From Flavihumibacter cheonanensis (GTDB lineage Bacteria > Bacteroidota > Bacteroidia > Chitinophagales > Chitinophagaceae), in assembly GCF_022352215.1 (NCBI RefSeq), contig NZ_JAKRWF010000001.1, positions 682,001 to 746,000 of the forward strand: a DNA stretch of 64,000 bases, given 5' to 3'. A program made the position numbers and the translations under genes. The notes under the pieces were generated by a model. It saw nothing but the letters and a program-made list of their open reading frames with translations. It was not told the DNA's origin and did not search any database. Positions 34,120 through 43,151 of the stretch are shown here, piece after piece; position 1 is the first letter of the stretch, and each line of letters begins with the position of its first letter.

Positions 34120-35100
34120 ATGAAACATGTATCCATCCTGATTCCGAAAGGCGAGCCCAGTATTGTCAACATCATGGGTAGTTATCAGATGCTGGCCGCC
34201 GCCAGTGATACCTATCAGCAACAAACAGGTGCACCACTGTTTGAATTCGATCTGGTTGGATTTGCTCCATCAACTACCGGTAGTCCTGGTTCTGCAGTTG
34301 TACTGCCCACTAAAATGTGGCAGGAAATTGAGCAAACGGATCTGATTATCATTCCTGCCGTACATCAGGATCCGCAAACGGTTATTAATCAAAACCAGGA
34401 ATTAATTTATTTCCTTGAAGAACAGTATAAAAAAGGAGCAGTTGTTGCATCGCTATGTATTGGTGCTTACCTGTTGGCTGCAACTGGTTTGCTGAATGGG
34501 AAAGCCTGTTCCATTCACTGGCAGCATGCGAATTATCTGAAAGCATTGTTTCCAAAAATCCAGGTGCAGGAAGAGCGTATCATAACAGAGCAGCAGGGGG
34601 TCATTACCAGTGGAGGAGCTTATGCATTCACCAATCTGATTTTGTACCTGGTGGAAAAATTTGGGAGCAGAGAATTGGCAATTGTAATTTCAAAGCTCTT
34701 CATGATTGACCTTGATAAATTAAAGCAGTCGGTTTATTTTATGTTTATGGAGCAGAAAGATCATGCAGATGAGGCAGTTCTGCAGATCCAGGAATACATT
34801 GAACAACATTATGCGGATCGGTTTACGATTGATCAACTCGCTATGAACCACAACCTGGTGAGAAGAACATTGGAGCGGCGATTTAAATCAGCCACAGGCA
34901 ACTCCATCATAGAATATACACAAAAAGTGCGGGTGGAATCTGCTAAGAAAGAACTGGAACGCGGACGCAAATCCATTTCAGATGTGATGTATGATTGCGG
35001 CTATACTGATTCCAAAGCCTTCCGGGACGTGTTTAAAAAACATGTAGGAATCAGTCCGCTTGAGTATCGGAAGAAATACACACAGTATCTCCCACTGTAA
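34120..35100 (+). CDS. GlxA-family transcriptional regulator (DJ-1 domain plus AraC HTH)
   Basis: A 326-residue regulator. The first 190 residues are a DJ-1/PfpI-like amidotransferase domain with AVVASLCIGAYLLAATG containing the elbow Cys, and the C-terminus is an AraC DNA-binding domain: FTIDQLAMNHNLVRRTLERRFKSATGNS and RKSISDVMYDCGYTDSKAFRDVFKKHVGISPLEYRKK. Start is ATG 34120, though the frame is open to TTG 34102. Divergent from the small VOC/SnoaL gene group, which is a plausible target. It ends 1 bp before the poly-U end of rnpB on the other strand. Confidence 0.85.
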   Translation: MKHVSILIPKGEPSIVNIMGSYQMLAAASDTYQQQTGAPLFEFDLVGFAPSTTGSPGSAVVLPTKMWQEIEQTDLIIIPAVHQDPQTVINQNQELIYFLEEQYKKGAVVASLCIGAYLLAATGLLNGKACSIHWQHANYLKALFPKIQVQEERIITEQQGVITSGGAYAFTNLILYLVEKFGSRELAIVISKLFMIDLDKLKQSVYFMFMEQKDHADEAVLQIQEYIEQHYADRFTIDQLAMNHNLVRRTLERRFKSATGNSIIEYTQKVRVESAKKELERGRKSISDVMYDCGYTDSKAFRDVFKKHVGISPLEYRKKYTQYLPL

Positions 35101-35110
35101 GAAAAAAAAT

Positions 35111-35497
35111 CTTCTCTCCTGTAAGCCGGATTCTGTTCCAGGAGCCGGTTTCCCGGTTTCCTGGTCGCTGCCATTTATCTGGCCGCACCATTACTGGGGC
35201 GATCTATCTGCCTACCCTCCGGCGTGAACGCATTGCTGCTTTCTTGAACGGGCCGCTCTCAACCACCGGTATACATGGCATTTCAGCATACAAGGTTTAC
35301 CCGCATCATTCATTACTGAAGAATGCCGTAGGCTCTTACCCTACATTTTCACCTTTTCCCTCTTGCAAGGGTAGTTATTTTCTGTGGCACTGTCTGTGAA
35401 TGGTTACCCACCCCCTGGCCGTTAGCCAGTGTATTGCCCTGTGCTGTCCGGACTTTCCTCGATACGCCAAAGCGCACCGCGGCAGCGCGGAGAGAAG
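35111..35497 (-). ncRNA. rnpB: RNase P RNA (class A)
   Basis: The minus strand contains the universal GAGGAAAGTCCGGACAGC core at 35443-35460, the P4 partner near the 3' end (AGAATCCGGCTTACAGG), and bacterial A-type internal stretches such as GGGTAAGAGCCTAC. The ends are set by a perfect 9-bp P1 helix, CTTCTCTCC (35489-35497) with GGAGAGAAG (35111-35119). A T8 run follows on the minus strand (35102-35109), giving an intrinsic terminator. It is convergent with the GlxA gene. RNase P matures tRNA 5' ends. Confidence 0.92.
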
Positions 35498-35574
35498 GGT
35501 ACGAAGATAGGAAACAAAGGAGACAAAGGAGGCATGGAGGCGTGAAACAGGAAGAGGGGGAATGGAGGAGGGAG
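35498..35574. repeat. purine-rich simple sequence with ACAAAGGAGAC motif
   Basis: Between rnpB and the DNA alkylation repair gene the plus strand is almost all purine and contains ACAAAGGAGAC at 35514-35524. The same 11-mer is at 48066 and in inverted form at 48156, 48179 and 48195. No gene or RNA structure is seen. Confidence 0.7.
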
Positions 35575-36675
35575 TTACAGGATCAACCGGAACTCAACAG
35601 GTTCGGTTTCCTTACCATTGACGATGATGCTGAGTCGCTGGATGCCGGCATAATAAACACGGGTGGTGATGGGGCGGAATGCATGACTGCGGGATACTTC
35701 AATGGAACTGTTACCCGGAATTGTTTTCTCACTGATCTTGAACACCTTCTTGCCATACTGTCCGTTTTGGCGGAGAAAATACAGGGCGTATTCCAATCGG
35801 GTCAATACCGGTTTTTTGCTCTTATTGCTAACTGTAAATTCCATAGTGAGGGACTCACCCATACGAAGTTTATGGCTGTGCTGCAGCTGGCTTACTTCAA
35901 GATGGCGGGCATCCAATCCGTGTAAAGACAAAATAGCTGTATCGCCTTTTTTCAATAAAGTGCGACAAGCATGTTTGATCAGGGCATCTGTTTCAAGGGA
36001 TATCCCCTTCCATTTATGCGCAACTTCCAGCACAATGCCTGGATTGTCTTTGGCGATATCATTCAAATGATTGGCCACACTCCGGCGAACATATTCAGAT
36101 GGATCATTGCGTAAATTCTCCAATAAAGGTAGTGCGGGGCGAGGATCTTTCTTGAACGCTGGTAAGGCGATCGCCCAGGGCAGACGTGGCCGGCTTCCTT
36201 CAGAGGCTAATCGTCTTACATGATGATTGTCGTGTTTGGACCAGGCAATCATTCTTTTCAACATGGCATCCGGATACCGAATCAGAAAAGGCCGCACTGC
36301 AAACTCGCAACTGGTGATGGGGGTGATTTTTTCAAAGAGCATAACCGCCTCCTCAAAATGATCAATACCGTAGCGCTCCACATAATCGGGTAAAAACATC
36401 AGAGCCAGGCTTCCATTGGGAAAGTGGAATCCATTCAGTTGTTCAGTTAACTTATCAAGCAATTTTGCCGCCTGGGTAAAATCTGCAGGTAACTCACGGT
36501 GCAGTATATCCGCCGTATGCCGCATGCGATCCTTGAGTTCTTTTTGCTGCCAGTCGGGCGACTGAATCTTTTTACTAAATCGTGAAGAAGAAAAAGAAGG
36601 CAGAACAGCTTTCACCTGCTTGCCAAATGCCTTGTAAAATTCTTCGGAATAAATGTCCTTCAATAACGTGCTCAT
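35575..36675 (-). CDS. DNA alkylation repair protein, AlkD-like HEAT-repeat
   Basis: A 366-residue protein built of HEAT-like helical repeats: DHFEEAVMLFEKITPITSCEFAVRPFLIRYPDAMLKRMIAWSKHDNHHVRRLASEGSRPRLPW and RNDPSEYVRRSVANHLNDIAKDNPGI. This is the pattern of the bacterial DNA alkylation repair family (AlkC/AlkD-like), which removes N3- and N7-alkylated bases using a helical solenoid. The catalytic Asp/Trp/Trp of AlkD could not be checked in one pass. The stop is followed directly by the purine/pyrimidine simple sequence. Confidence 0.8.
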   Translation of the reverse strand: MSTLLKDIYSEEFYKAFGKQVKAVLPSFSSSRFSKKIQSPDWQQKELKDRMRHTADILHRELPADFTQAAKLLDKLTEQLNGFHFPNGSLALMFLPDYVERYGIDHFEEAVMLFEKITPITSCEFAVRPFLIRYPDAMLKRMIAWSKHDNHHVRRLASEGSRPRLPWAIALPAFKKDPRPALPLLENLRNDPSEYVRRSVANHLNDIAKDNPGIVLEVAHKWKGISLETDALIKHACRTLLKKGDTAILSLHGLDARHLEVSQLQHSHKLRMGESLTMEFTVSNKSKKPVLTRLEYALYFLRQNGQYGKKVFKISEKTIPGNSSIEVSRSHAFRPITTRVYYAGIQRLSIIVNGKETEPVEFRLIL

Positions 36676-36723
36676 GGTGTAAAAATAGTAGAGGAATTGA
36701 CAACCCTATGTCAGTAGTCAAAT

Positions 36724-37458
36724 TCAATATTCGGTATTTGTGTTTTCTATTGGTAAATACAACTTAGCGGATCCGCTCTTCAACCTAACTTGATCAAGAT
36801 GTCCCATTTTTTGGCGATCGCTTGTGATCAAATGCAGGTGCAAAAATGTATCATGATGTGTGAAAATTGCTTTGTGCTCTGTAGAAAAAAATCCAATTAT
36901 ATCAACAGACTGATTAGAAATTACATAATTGACATTGCCCTGGTGAGCATCCTGTGGTGAACGAACAGTGGCTCCCTTAGGAAGATTGACAATATGAATA
37001 CTCGCCTCCTCAGCAATGCCGGAGAGCTTGAACAGAAAGGGGCGTGGCGCTTGTTTGGTTCGTTGATCTAAATAAACTTCCAACTCCTGTATTGTTTGAA
37101 TAGAAGGCGGCAACACTATTTCCTGCCATGCTGGTATTTGTGCATAGCCGAAAAAAGGAGCTTTTAGGTTAAAAGTTTCCTCCACACGCATGGCTGTTTT
37201 AGAAATCACAGTTGATGTATAAGACTTGCCATCGATTATCAGAATTTCACCCGATAAATATTCAACAGGACCTATTCCATACAAGTGTTGTTTGTTTGCA
37301 ATGGTATCCAGCAAAATCTTTCCTTTTAGCTCTCCTTTCCACATAACATCCTTCATCTGTCCGACCAATTTTACCTGGCCCGGACGAGCCTGCGCTAAAC
37401 AAGAAACAAAAGATACCTGAATCAGTAAAATCAATACGAAGCTGAATAGATACTTCAT
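36724..37458 (-). CDS. alpha-acetolactate decarboxylase-like protein with signal peptide
   Basis: A 244-residue protein that aligns with alpha-acetolactate decarboxylase (acetolactate to acetoin): GIGPVEYLSGEILIIDG, FFGYAQIPAWQEIVLP, LPKGATVRSPQDAHQG, and the zinc site HLH plus H in FLHLHLITSDRQKMGHLD. The three His are at 207, 209 and 220, with the same spacing as the enzyme's known ligands (194, 196, 207). The start ATG at 37456-37458 gives a signal peptide MKYLFSFVLILLIQVSFVSCLAQ, so it would be exported, unlike classical BudA. Separated from arfB by 20 bp. A broader reading of the frame starts further upstream but has no extra signal. Confidence 0.8.
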   Translation of the reverse strand: MKYLFSFVLILLIQVSFVSCLAQARPGQVKLVGQMKDVMWKGELKGKILLDTIANKQHLYGIGPVEYLSGEILIIDGKSYTSTVISKTAMRVEETFNLKAPFFGYAQIPAWQEIVLPPSIQTIQELEVYLDQRTKQAPRPFLFKLSGIAEEASIHIVNLPKGATVRSPQDAHQGNVNYVISNQSVDIIGFFSTEHKAIFTHHDTFLHLHLITSDRQKMGHLDQVRLKSGSAKLYLPIENTNTEY

Positions 37459-37478
37459 GTGATGAAATTTTAGAAGGA

Positions 37479-37889
37479 TCAATCCCAACTCCCGGGACGA
37501 ATCTTTTTTCGGGTAGCTTTTACGGTACCTTTCTGCTTTTTGGATTCGATGCGCTTTTCGTGGACGGCTTTGGAGATTTTGGTGGCGATCCGGGCTTTCT
37601 TTTTAACCAGGGCTTTTTCTAACAATTCCTGGAATTTGCGCAGCACGCGTTCTTTGTTACCGGATTGAGAACGTTCTTCCTGGGATTTTAATAAGATGCT
37701 GCCATCTTTATTCAGCAGGTGTTGTAGCTTTTGCAGCACCAGTGCGCGCTGCTCTTCACTTAAGGCAACCGAACCGGAAGGAATCCATCGGCCCTGAACC
37801 ATGGTTTCCACCTTGTTCACATTCTGTCCGCCTTTGCCACCGCTACGGGCAGTTTGAAATTCTATTTCCTTGCTGATATCAGGTGCCAT
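37479..37889 (-). CDS. arfB: alternative ribosome-rescue factor / peptidyl-tRNA hydrolase (ArfB-like)
   Basis: A 136-residue release-factor-type protein with the catalytic GGQ in FQTARSGGKGGQNVNKVETMVQGRW near residue 20 and a lysine/arginine-rich tail (KKKARIATKISKAVHEKRIESKKQKGTVKATRKKIRPGSWD) that normally inserts into the mRNA entry channel. It lacks the codon-recognition domains of RF1/RF2. It hydrolyses peptidyl-tRNA on stalled ribosomes. Starts 32 bp from the CPBP gene on the same strand. Confidence 0.88.
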   Translation of the reverse strand: MAPDISKEIEFQTARSGGKGGQNVNKVETMVQGRWIPSGSVALSEEQRALVLQKLQHLLNKDGSILLKSQEERSQSGNKERVLRKFQELLEKALVKKKARIATKISKAVHEKRIESKKQKGTVKATRKKIRPGSWD

Positions 37890-37920
37890 CTCGCAAAATT
37901 ATGGCAAATAAATGAGGCGT

Positions 37921-38850
37921 TTATTTCTTCCAGTACAAGGCAATAGAAGCTGCCAGTTCCATCATCCAGGCAAGTCCCAGGTGTACTACAATGCCCCCGT
38001 AAATGGATTGTGAATAACAAGCAAAAATGCCAAGCAGCAGACCGCCAAAATAAGAAGAAATACATTCCAGCAGGGGTTTGCCAAAATGAATGGAACAGTA
38101 AAACACCGCCATCGGTAAAATAGCAGCCGGACCAATATAGCGCGATAACAAAACAACCAGGAATCCTCTAAAAAACAATTCAATGGTAAAAAAATCAGTA
38201 CCATAGGCAAGTTGAAATCCGATCTTTTGCCAGAGCGTTGGAGCGGGATCTGTACTCAATTGCAATAGTTTCATCTTGGGATAGGTCTGCAAAAAATCCG
38301 CCTGTGTAGCTGCGAAACTTACCAGGGGAACAATTACTGCCAGCATAATCAGATAGGGTGTCCAGTTAACGCCTGCCAACTTTAAACCGGTTGCAGCAGT
38401 AAACCCGGTCAAGCGACCATAAAGTATTGTATAGATCAGGATCAGTATACTAACAGTTACCACTAATCGAATCGGCCAGTTGATTAAAACATTCATACGA
38501 TGACCTTCAATACCCGGGCGGGCTGCCTGCACCCATTCCTGCCATCCGCCCATACCTGATTTCAGGGCAAATACCAGGGGAGCCAAGGCAATTATCGAGA
38601 CCAATGCAGGATTCCAGTTGAAACCCGGAACCAATATCCAATATAGGAGATAGGGGAGGGTAAACGCCAATGCATATACGAGATAAAATCCAAGAACGCG
38701 TTGTGGCCTGGATGGTAAGTTATAGATCCACTGTTTCTCCCAGCCAAAGTAATAATTGCCTGTGATCAACAGCGCAGTTAATAATGTGCAAATCAGGAAA
38801 TGTGGTTTGTTTAATTGTGAAAAATATTCTGAAATATAATTGAATAACAT
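37921..38850 (-). CDS. CPBP-family intramembrane glutamic endopeptidase
   Basis: A 309-residue membrane protein with about eight helices. The family's signature blocks are present in order: FFTIELFFRGFLVVL, then FYCSIHFGKPLLE and VHLGLAWMMEL. In the first block the usual pair E-E-x-x-x-R reads I-E-L-F-F-R, so one of the two glutamates is replaced by Ile. Many Bacteroidota members show this variant to my memory. CPBP proteins act as membrane proteases or immunity factors; a target is not apparent. Confidence 0.75.
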   Translation of the reverse strand: MLFNYISEYFSQLNKPHFLICTLLTALLITGNYYFGWEKQWIYNLPSRPQRVLGFYLVYALAFTLPYLLYWILVPGFNWNPALVSIIALAPLVFALKSGMGGWQEWVQAARPGIEGHRMNVLINWPIRLVVTVSILILIYTILYGRLTGFTAATGLKLAGVNWTPYLIMLAVIVPLVSFAATQADFLQTYPKMKLLQLSTDPAPTLWQKIGFQLAYGTDFFTIELFFRGFLVVLLSRYIGPAAILPMAVFYCSIHFGKPLLECISSYFGGLLLGIFACYSQSIYGGIVVHLGLAWMMELAASIALYWKK

Positions 38851-38986
38851 GTGGTAAATCAGTTCAGTATTTTAATATAGACTTGCAATAATTATTTCAT
38901 ATATTCAAGAAACGTAATTTATAGCTGGTAAGCATTCCACAAGTTAAGGCAGATCTGACAGTAGCATCTTAAATAAGATGTTGAGT

Positions 38987-40552
38987 ATGAAAAAATTGTT
39001 CAAATCAGTTACCAAACCGATCTGTTTATTAGCCGTTGTATGCCTGCTATTGTATCAGTCAGGCTTTGCCCAAACCACTTATGATATTGTCATTATTAAT
39101 GGCAGAGTGCTGGACCCGGAAACCAAACTGGACGCAGTACGAAATATTGGAATCAACGGGAAGTCAATTGCTATCATAACCAGTACTCCTATAAAAGGAA
39201 AAAAAACGATTGATGCAAAAGGGTTGGTGGTTGCTCCTGGCTTTATCGACTTGCATGCACATGGTCAGACTATTGCTGCGGACCGGATGCAGGCTTTCGA
39301 TGGGGTCACTACTGCTTTGGAACTTGAATCGGGTATCCTTCCTACGGCCAATTGGTATCAAACGCAGGCAAAAACCGGGCGGGTACTAAACTATGGCGCT
39401 TCGGCTGCCTGGACATTTGCCCGGATTGCTGAATTGGAAGGCCTTAAGCCGGAAGCAGATCTCCTCTGGTTTCAGAAGGCGTTTTCACTTAACAAATGGG
39501 TTAACGATGCAGCTAGTCCCAATCAGGTGCAGCGGATCGTAGAACAGATTGAACAGGGACTGAAAGAAGGTGCAATTGGAATTGGAATCAATGCCGGATA
39601 TGCTCCGGGAGGAGGGTACAAGGAATTACTGGCTGTTCATCAACTGGCTGCCAGGTATAAAGTGCCCTGTTTCACTCATATCAGCGGCGATTTTCCTGAT
39701 GATCCAAACAGTGCTGCAGAATATGTGGGGCAAATCATTTCTTTTGCTGCTGCTGCTGGCAGCCAGGAACATATATGCCATATTAATAGCAGTAGTCTGC
39801 GTGATATCCGGACAACCCGCAACATGTTGTTGACTGCACAGAAGAAAGGCCTGCCAGTTAGTGTGGAAGCATATACATACGGAGCATCCAGTACTACTAT
39901 CGGGGCAGCATTGTTTACGGAAGAAGCGAGACGAAGAAAAAATATTAAAGCTTCTCAAATCGAACTAAACGGTGTAGCACTGAGTGAAGAGCAGTTTCAA
40001 CAGGTACGCAAGGAAACTCCTGGAAATGTCATTGTGTTTAAATTTTTAAACATGCCGGAAGAAGCAGCAGTATTGGATGAGTCGGTACTTTTTCCAGGAG
40101 GAGCCATTGCAAGTGATGCTATGCCCTGGGTGGATAAACAAACCGGTGGACCGATCGATGACAATCAATGGCCATTACCCGCCAATGCGTTTGCCCATCC
40201 CAGAAGTGCCGGCACTTATACACGGCTACTTGCACATTGGGTAAGGGAGCGCAAAGTCATCAGTTTACTGGAAGCAGTTCGTAAATGTTCTACTATTCCT
40301 GCACAGATACTGGAAAAGTCAGTGCCACAGATGAGAAAAAAAGGTCGACTGCAAAAAGGAATGGATGCAGATATCATTGTTTTTGATCCTGCTACAGTAA
40401 AAGACAATGCAAGTTTTACGGAACCCAATCAGGTCTCCAGTGGAATGAAATATGTATTGGTGAATGGGGTACTGCTAATTGAAAAAGAACAACTTAACCT
40501 GCAGGCGAAACCAGGGCAGCCCATTCGGCGGCCGATAGTAACTACCAACTAA
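38987..40552 (+). CDS. exported amidohydrolase, D-aminoacylase-like
   Basis: A 521-residue metal-dependent hydrolase of the amidohydrolase superfamily with signal peptide MKKLFKSVTKPICLLAVVCLLLYQSGFAQ. The domain starts with VIINGRVLDPETKLDAVRNIGINGKSIAII and GFIDLHAHGQ (the HxH metal motif), and ends KKGRLQKGMDADIIVFDPATVKD, where the beta-sandwich closes. It resembles N-acyl-D-amino-acid deacylase/D-aminoacylase. ATG 38978 is also possible, 9 bases upstream. It is 16 bp before an exported M20 hydrolase, probably one transcript for salvage of acylated amino acids. Confidence 0.8.
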   Translation: MKKLFKSVTKPICLLAVVCLLLYQSGFAQTTYDIVIINGRVLDPETKLDAVRNIGINGKSIAIITSTPIKGKKTIDAKGLVVAPGFIDLHAHGQTIAADRMQAFDGVTTALELESGILPTANWYQTQAKTGRVLNYGASAAWTFARIAELEGLKPEADLLWFQKAFSLNKWVNDAASPNQVQRIVEQIEQGLKEGAIGIGINAGYAPGGGYKELLAVHQLAARYKVPCFTHISGDFPDDPNSAAEYVGQIISFAAAAGSQEHICHINSSSLRDIRTTRNMLLTAQKKGLPVSVEAYTYGASSTTIGAALFTEEARRRKNIKASQIELNGVALSEEQFQQVRKETPGNVIVFKFLNMPEEAAVLDESVLFPGGAIASDAMPWVDKQTGGPIDDNQWPLPANAFAHPRSAGTYTRLLAHWVRERKVISLLEAVRKCSTIPAQILEKSVPQMRKKGRLQKGMDADIIVFDPATVKDNASFTEPNQVSSGMKYVLVNGVLLIEKEQLNLQAKPGQPIRRPIVTTN

Positions 40553-40568
40553 TTCAAATGATTTTTTT

Positions 40569-41948
40569 ATGCGTTTTTTCATCCGGCTTTTATGGGTACT
40601 AATTGCAATGCTCTTTTTTCTCAATGCTCCGGCACAAAAGAAAAAAACAACTAAACCAGCAGCTGCAGACAATCATTTAACTCAACTAAACAAGTTGGTG
40701 GAATCCGATTCCGCAAAGCTTGTAGAGATATTTAAAGACATCCATGCCAATCCGGAACTGGGCTTTACGGAAACCCGCACGGCAGCAATTATTGCCAGGG
40801 AATTGCAGGCAGCCGGATATGAGGTAACAACAGGTATTGGTAGTACAGGAGTGGCAGGCATATTAAAAAACGGGGAAGGTCCTATTATCATGTGGAGGGG
40901 TGATATGGATTGTAATGCTGTAAAGGAAACTACCGGTCTACCGTATGCGAGTACAAAAGTGGTGAAACGGGACGATGGAACTGAATCACCCGTTATGCAT
41001 GCTTGTGGGCATGATGCACATGTAACCTGGTTGATTGGCTTGGCCCGGGCCATGGCACAAATGAAAAATGCCTGGAAGGGAACCTTGATCGTTGTAGGGC
41101 AACCAGCTGAAGAAACTATCTTAGGAGCAGAGGCTATGGTGAAAGATGGGCTCTATACCAAACATGGCATTCCCGAACCAGATTATTTATTGGGCATGCA
41201 CAGTGCCCCTATACCGGTAGGTGTAGTTGCAGTTGCAAGTGGAGTGCGCATGGCGGGCACAGATCAGATTGATGTGGTGTTTAAGGGGATAGGTGGACAT
41301 GGAAGTAATCCTCAATTGAGCAAGGATCCTATTGTGATGGCAGCTGCTGCAATTATGCAGTACCAGGTAATTGTGAGTCGGGCTGTTGATCCTCAAAAGG
41401 CAGCAGTATTAACTGTAGGCAGCGTACAGGCGGGTAGTGATAACAATGTTATTCCCGCAACTGCACTGGTTAAAATCAATTTGCGCTGGTTTGATGAGGC
41501 TGACCGAAATCTGATGATTGAAGGAATCAAAAGAATCAATGAAGGCATCGCGCACAGTTATAACCTGCCCAAGGAATTGTATCCTGAAATGAAGATGAAG
41601 GGATTTGCATATCCGTTGAACAACGATACGGCACTTACGGCAGCTGTTTTTGCCGGTGTACGAAAATTGCTTCCAGATAAGCAGATTCTACGTGAAAACC
41701 GGTTACCAGCTATGATGGGCTCAGAAGATTTTCATCACCTTGTAATTCATAATAAAAGAAATGTTTATTGCTATTACAATGTAGGCATTGCGAACCCGGA
41801 TGTTTTTGCACAGGCTATTAAGGAAGGGAAAGCACTTCCCTTTAACGCGCACAACGGTGATTTTCAGGTTGATCTGGCTGGTATTCCATTGGGCACAAAA
41901 CTGGCTATTCTGGGTGTATTAGAAGCCTTTCAGCTAACAAAAAAGTGA
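40569..41948 (+). CDS. exported M20-family amidohydrolase/peptidase
   Basis: A 459-residue metallo-hydrolase resembling hippurate hydrolase (M20D). Signal peptide LLWVLIAMLFFLNAPAQ. The metal site is laid out as MHACGHDAHVTWL (Cys and His ligands), PAEETILGAEAM (Glu pair) and later His residues in GMHSAP and EDFHHLVIHN. An internal dimerisation domain IDVVFKGIGGHGSNPQLSKDPIVMA is present. It cleaves an amide bond of an N-acyl amino acid or related compound. It follows the D-aminoacylase-like gene and ends 6 bp before convergent plsX. Confidence 0.85.
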   Translation: MRFFIRLLWVLIAMLFFLNAPAQKKKTTKPAAADNHLTQLNKLVESDSAKLVEIFKDIHANPELGFTETRTAAIIARELQAAGYEVTTGIGSTGVAGILKNGEGPIIMWRGDMDCNAVKETTGLPYASTKVVKRDDGTESPVMHACGHDAHVTWLIGLARAMAQMKNAWKGTLIVVGQPAEETILGAEAMVKDGLYTKHGIPEPDYLLGMHSAPIPVGVVAVASGVRMAGTDQIDVVFKGIGGHGSNPQLSKDPIVMAAAAIMQYQVIVSRAVDPQKAAVLTVGSVQAGSDNNVIPATALVKINLRWFDEADRNLMIEGIKRINEGIAHSYNLPKELYPEMKMKGFAYPLNNDTALTAAVFAGVRKLLPDKQILRENRLPAMMGSEDFHHLVIHNKRNVYCYYNVGIANPDVFAQAIKEGKALPFNAHNGDFQVDLAGIPLGTKLAILGVLEAFQLTKK

Positions 41949-41954
41949 AACAAA

Positions 41955-42896
41955 TCAGGATTTGAAGCTTTCCTGCATAATCTGCAGTAAGTTGCTGTTG
42001 ATCATTTTCTCCGCCAATGTAATCATGTTGGAGAAGGCTCTGGACTGAGAGATTCCATGGCCAATAATTACTGGTTTATTCACACCCAAAACAGGGGTGC
42101 CACCGTAGTTTTCAAAATTGAAGCGATCGAAATAGTCGTGGTGAATGCCTTTGCGATCAGTGATCTCATAAATGGATTCTGCCAGCTTCAGGATAATGTT
42201 TCCGGTAAAGCCTTCGCAAACCATTACATCTGCTTTGTCCAGCAATACATCGCGGCCTTCAATATTACCTACAAAGTTGATCGCGGTATTTTCCTTCAAT
42301 ATGGGGTAGGTAGCCTGGGCCAGTAAATTGCCCTTGCCTTCTTCTTCGCCGATATTGATCAGCGCCACCCGGGGATTTTCAGCTCCCAAAATATGCTTTG
42401 CATACAATGAACCCAGCAGTGCGAACTGGTTCAGGTTTTCCGGTTTGCAATCGGCATTCAGACCCACATCCAGTAATAAGCCGGTACCACCATTTTCTTT
42501 TGGAATAATGGTAGAGATGGTGGGTCTTAAAACACCTTCCATCGCTTTGAGGGAATACACAGCACCTACCAGCATCGCTCCGGTATTACCGGCACTGATA
42601 AAGGCATCAATTACCCCTTTACCGAGGTATCCGAATCCAATTGCAATGGAGGACTGCTGTTTTTCTTTGAGCGCTTTGGTAGGATGTTCATGCATCCCGA
42701 TTACTTCAGGTGCATGCACAATTTTAACCGCTTCCAGGGGAATATTGTATTCCTCCAGCAGCGGTTTTAACTGGGCTTCGTCCCCGAATAAAAACAGGTT
42801 CGCCGGAGAAGTCGCGCCAGACAGGTACAGTTGCAAACCTTTAACCGCTTCTAACGGTGCAAAGTCTCCACCCATCATGTCCAGACCGATTTTCAT
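41955..42896 (-). CDS. plsX: phosphate acyltransferase
   Basis: A 313-residue soluble enzyme of phospholipid synthesis that makes acyl-phosphate from acyl-ACP for PlsY. It shows KIGLDMMGGDFAPLEAVKGL at the start, the conserved SAGNTGAMLVGAV, EGFTGNIILKLAE and GVNKPVIIGHG. Starting at the ATG 42894-42896 gives the family's normal N-terminus; the frame is open to a TTG three codons earlier. It lies downstream of rpmF and DUF177 in the usual bacterial order DUF177-rpmF-plsX. Confidence 0.93.
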   Translation of the reverse strand: MKIGLDMMGGDFAPLEAVKGLQLYLSGATSPANLFLFGDEAQLKPLLEEYNIPLEAVKIVHAPEVIGMHEHPTKALKEKQQSSIAIGFGYLGKGVIDAFISAGNTGAMLVGAVYSLKAMEGVLRPTISTIIPKENGGTGLLLDVGLNADCKPENLNQFALLGSLYAKHILGAENPRVALINIGEEEGKGNLLAQATYPILKENTAINFVGNIEGRDVLLDKADVMVCEGFTGNIILKLAESIYEITDRKGIHHDYFDRFNFENYGGTPVLGVNKPVIIGHGISQSRAFSNMITLAEKMINSNLLQIMQESFKS

Positions 42897-42930
42897 CTCC
42901 GGCAAAGCGTTTGTATTGTATACAGGTTAA

Positions 42931-43125
42931 TTACTTCTTGATGGGCGATTTTTCGCTCACCAGCTTACCCTTGTAGAACAATTTTCCTTCACTCACATGA
43001 GCACGGTGACGTACATGCAGTTCACCAGTAGCGCTATCTGTGCTGAGTGTAGCGGCTGAAGCCTTGTAATGCGTTCTTCTTTTGGCACTACGTTGCTGTG
43101 AATGTCTGCGTTTCGGATTTGGCAT
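42931..43125 (-). CDS. rpmF: 50S ribosomal protein L32
   Basis: A 64-residue ribosomal protein with the start MPNPKRRHSQQRSAKRRTHY, the typical basic L32 N-terminus. The central segment has no CxxC pair, so it is the zinc-free version. It lies between plsX and DUF177, which is a conserved arrangement. A 26-bp gap separates it from DUF177. Confidence 0.95.
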   Translation of the reverse strand: MPNPKRRHSQQRSAKRRTHYKASAATLSTDSATGELHVRHRAHVSEGKLFYKGKLVSEKSPIKK

Positions 43126-43151
43126 CTCTCAACAATTTATAAATACAAAAA

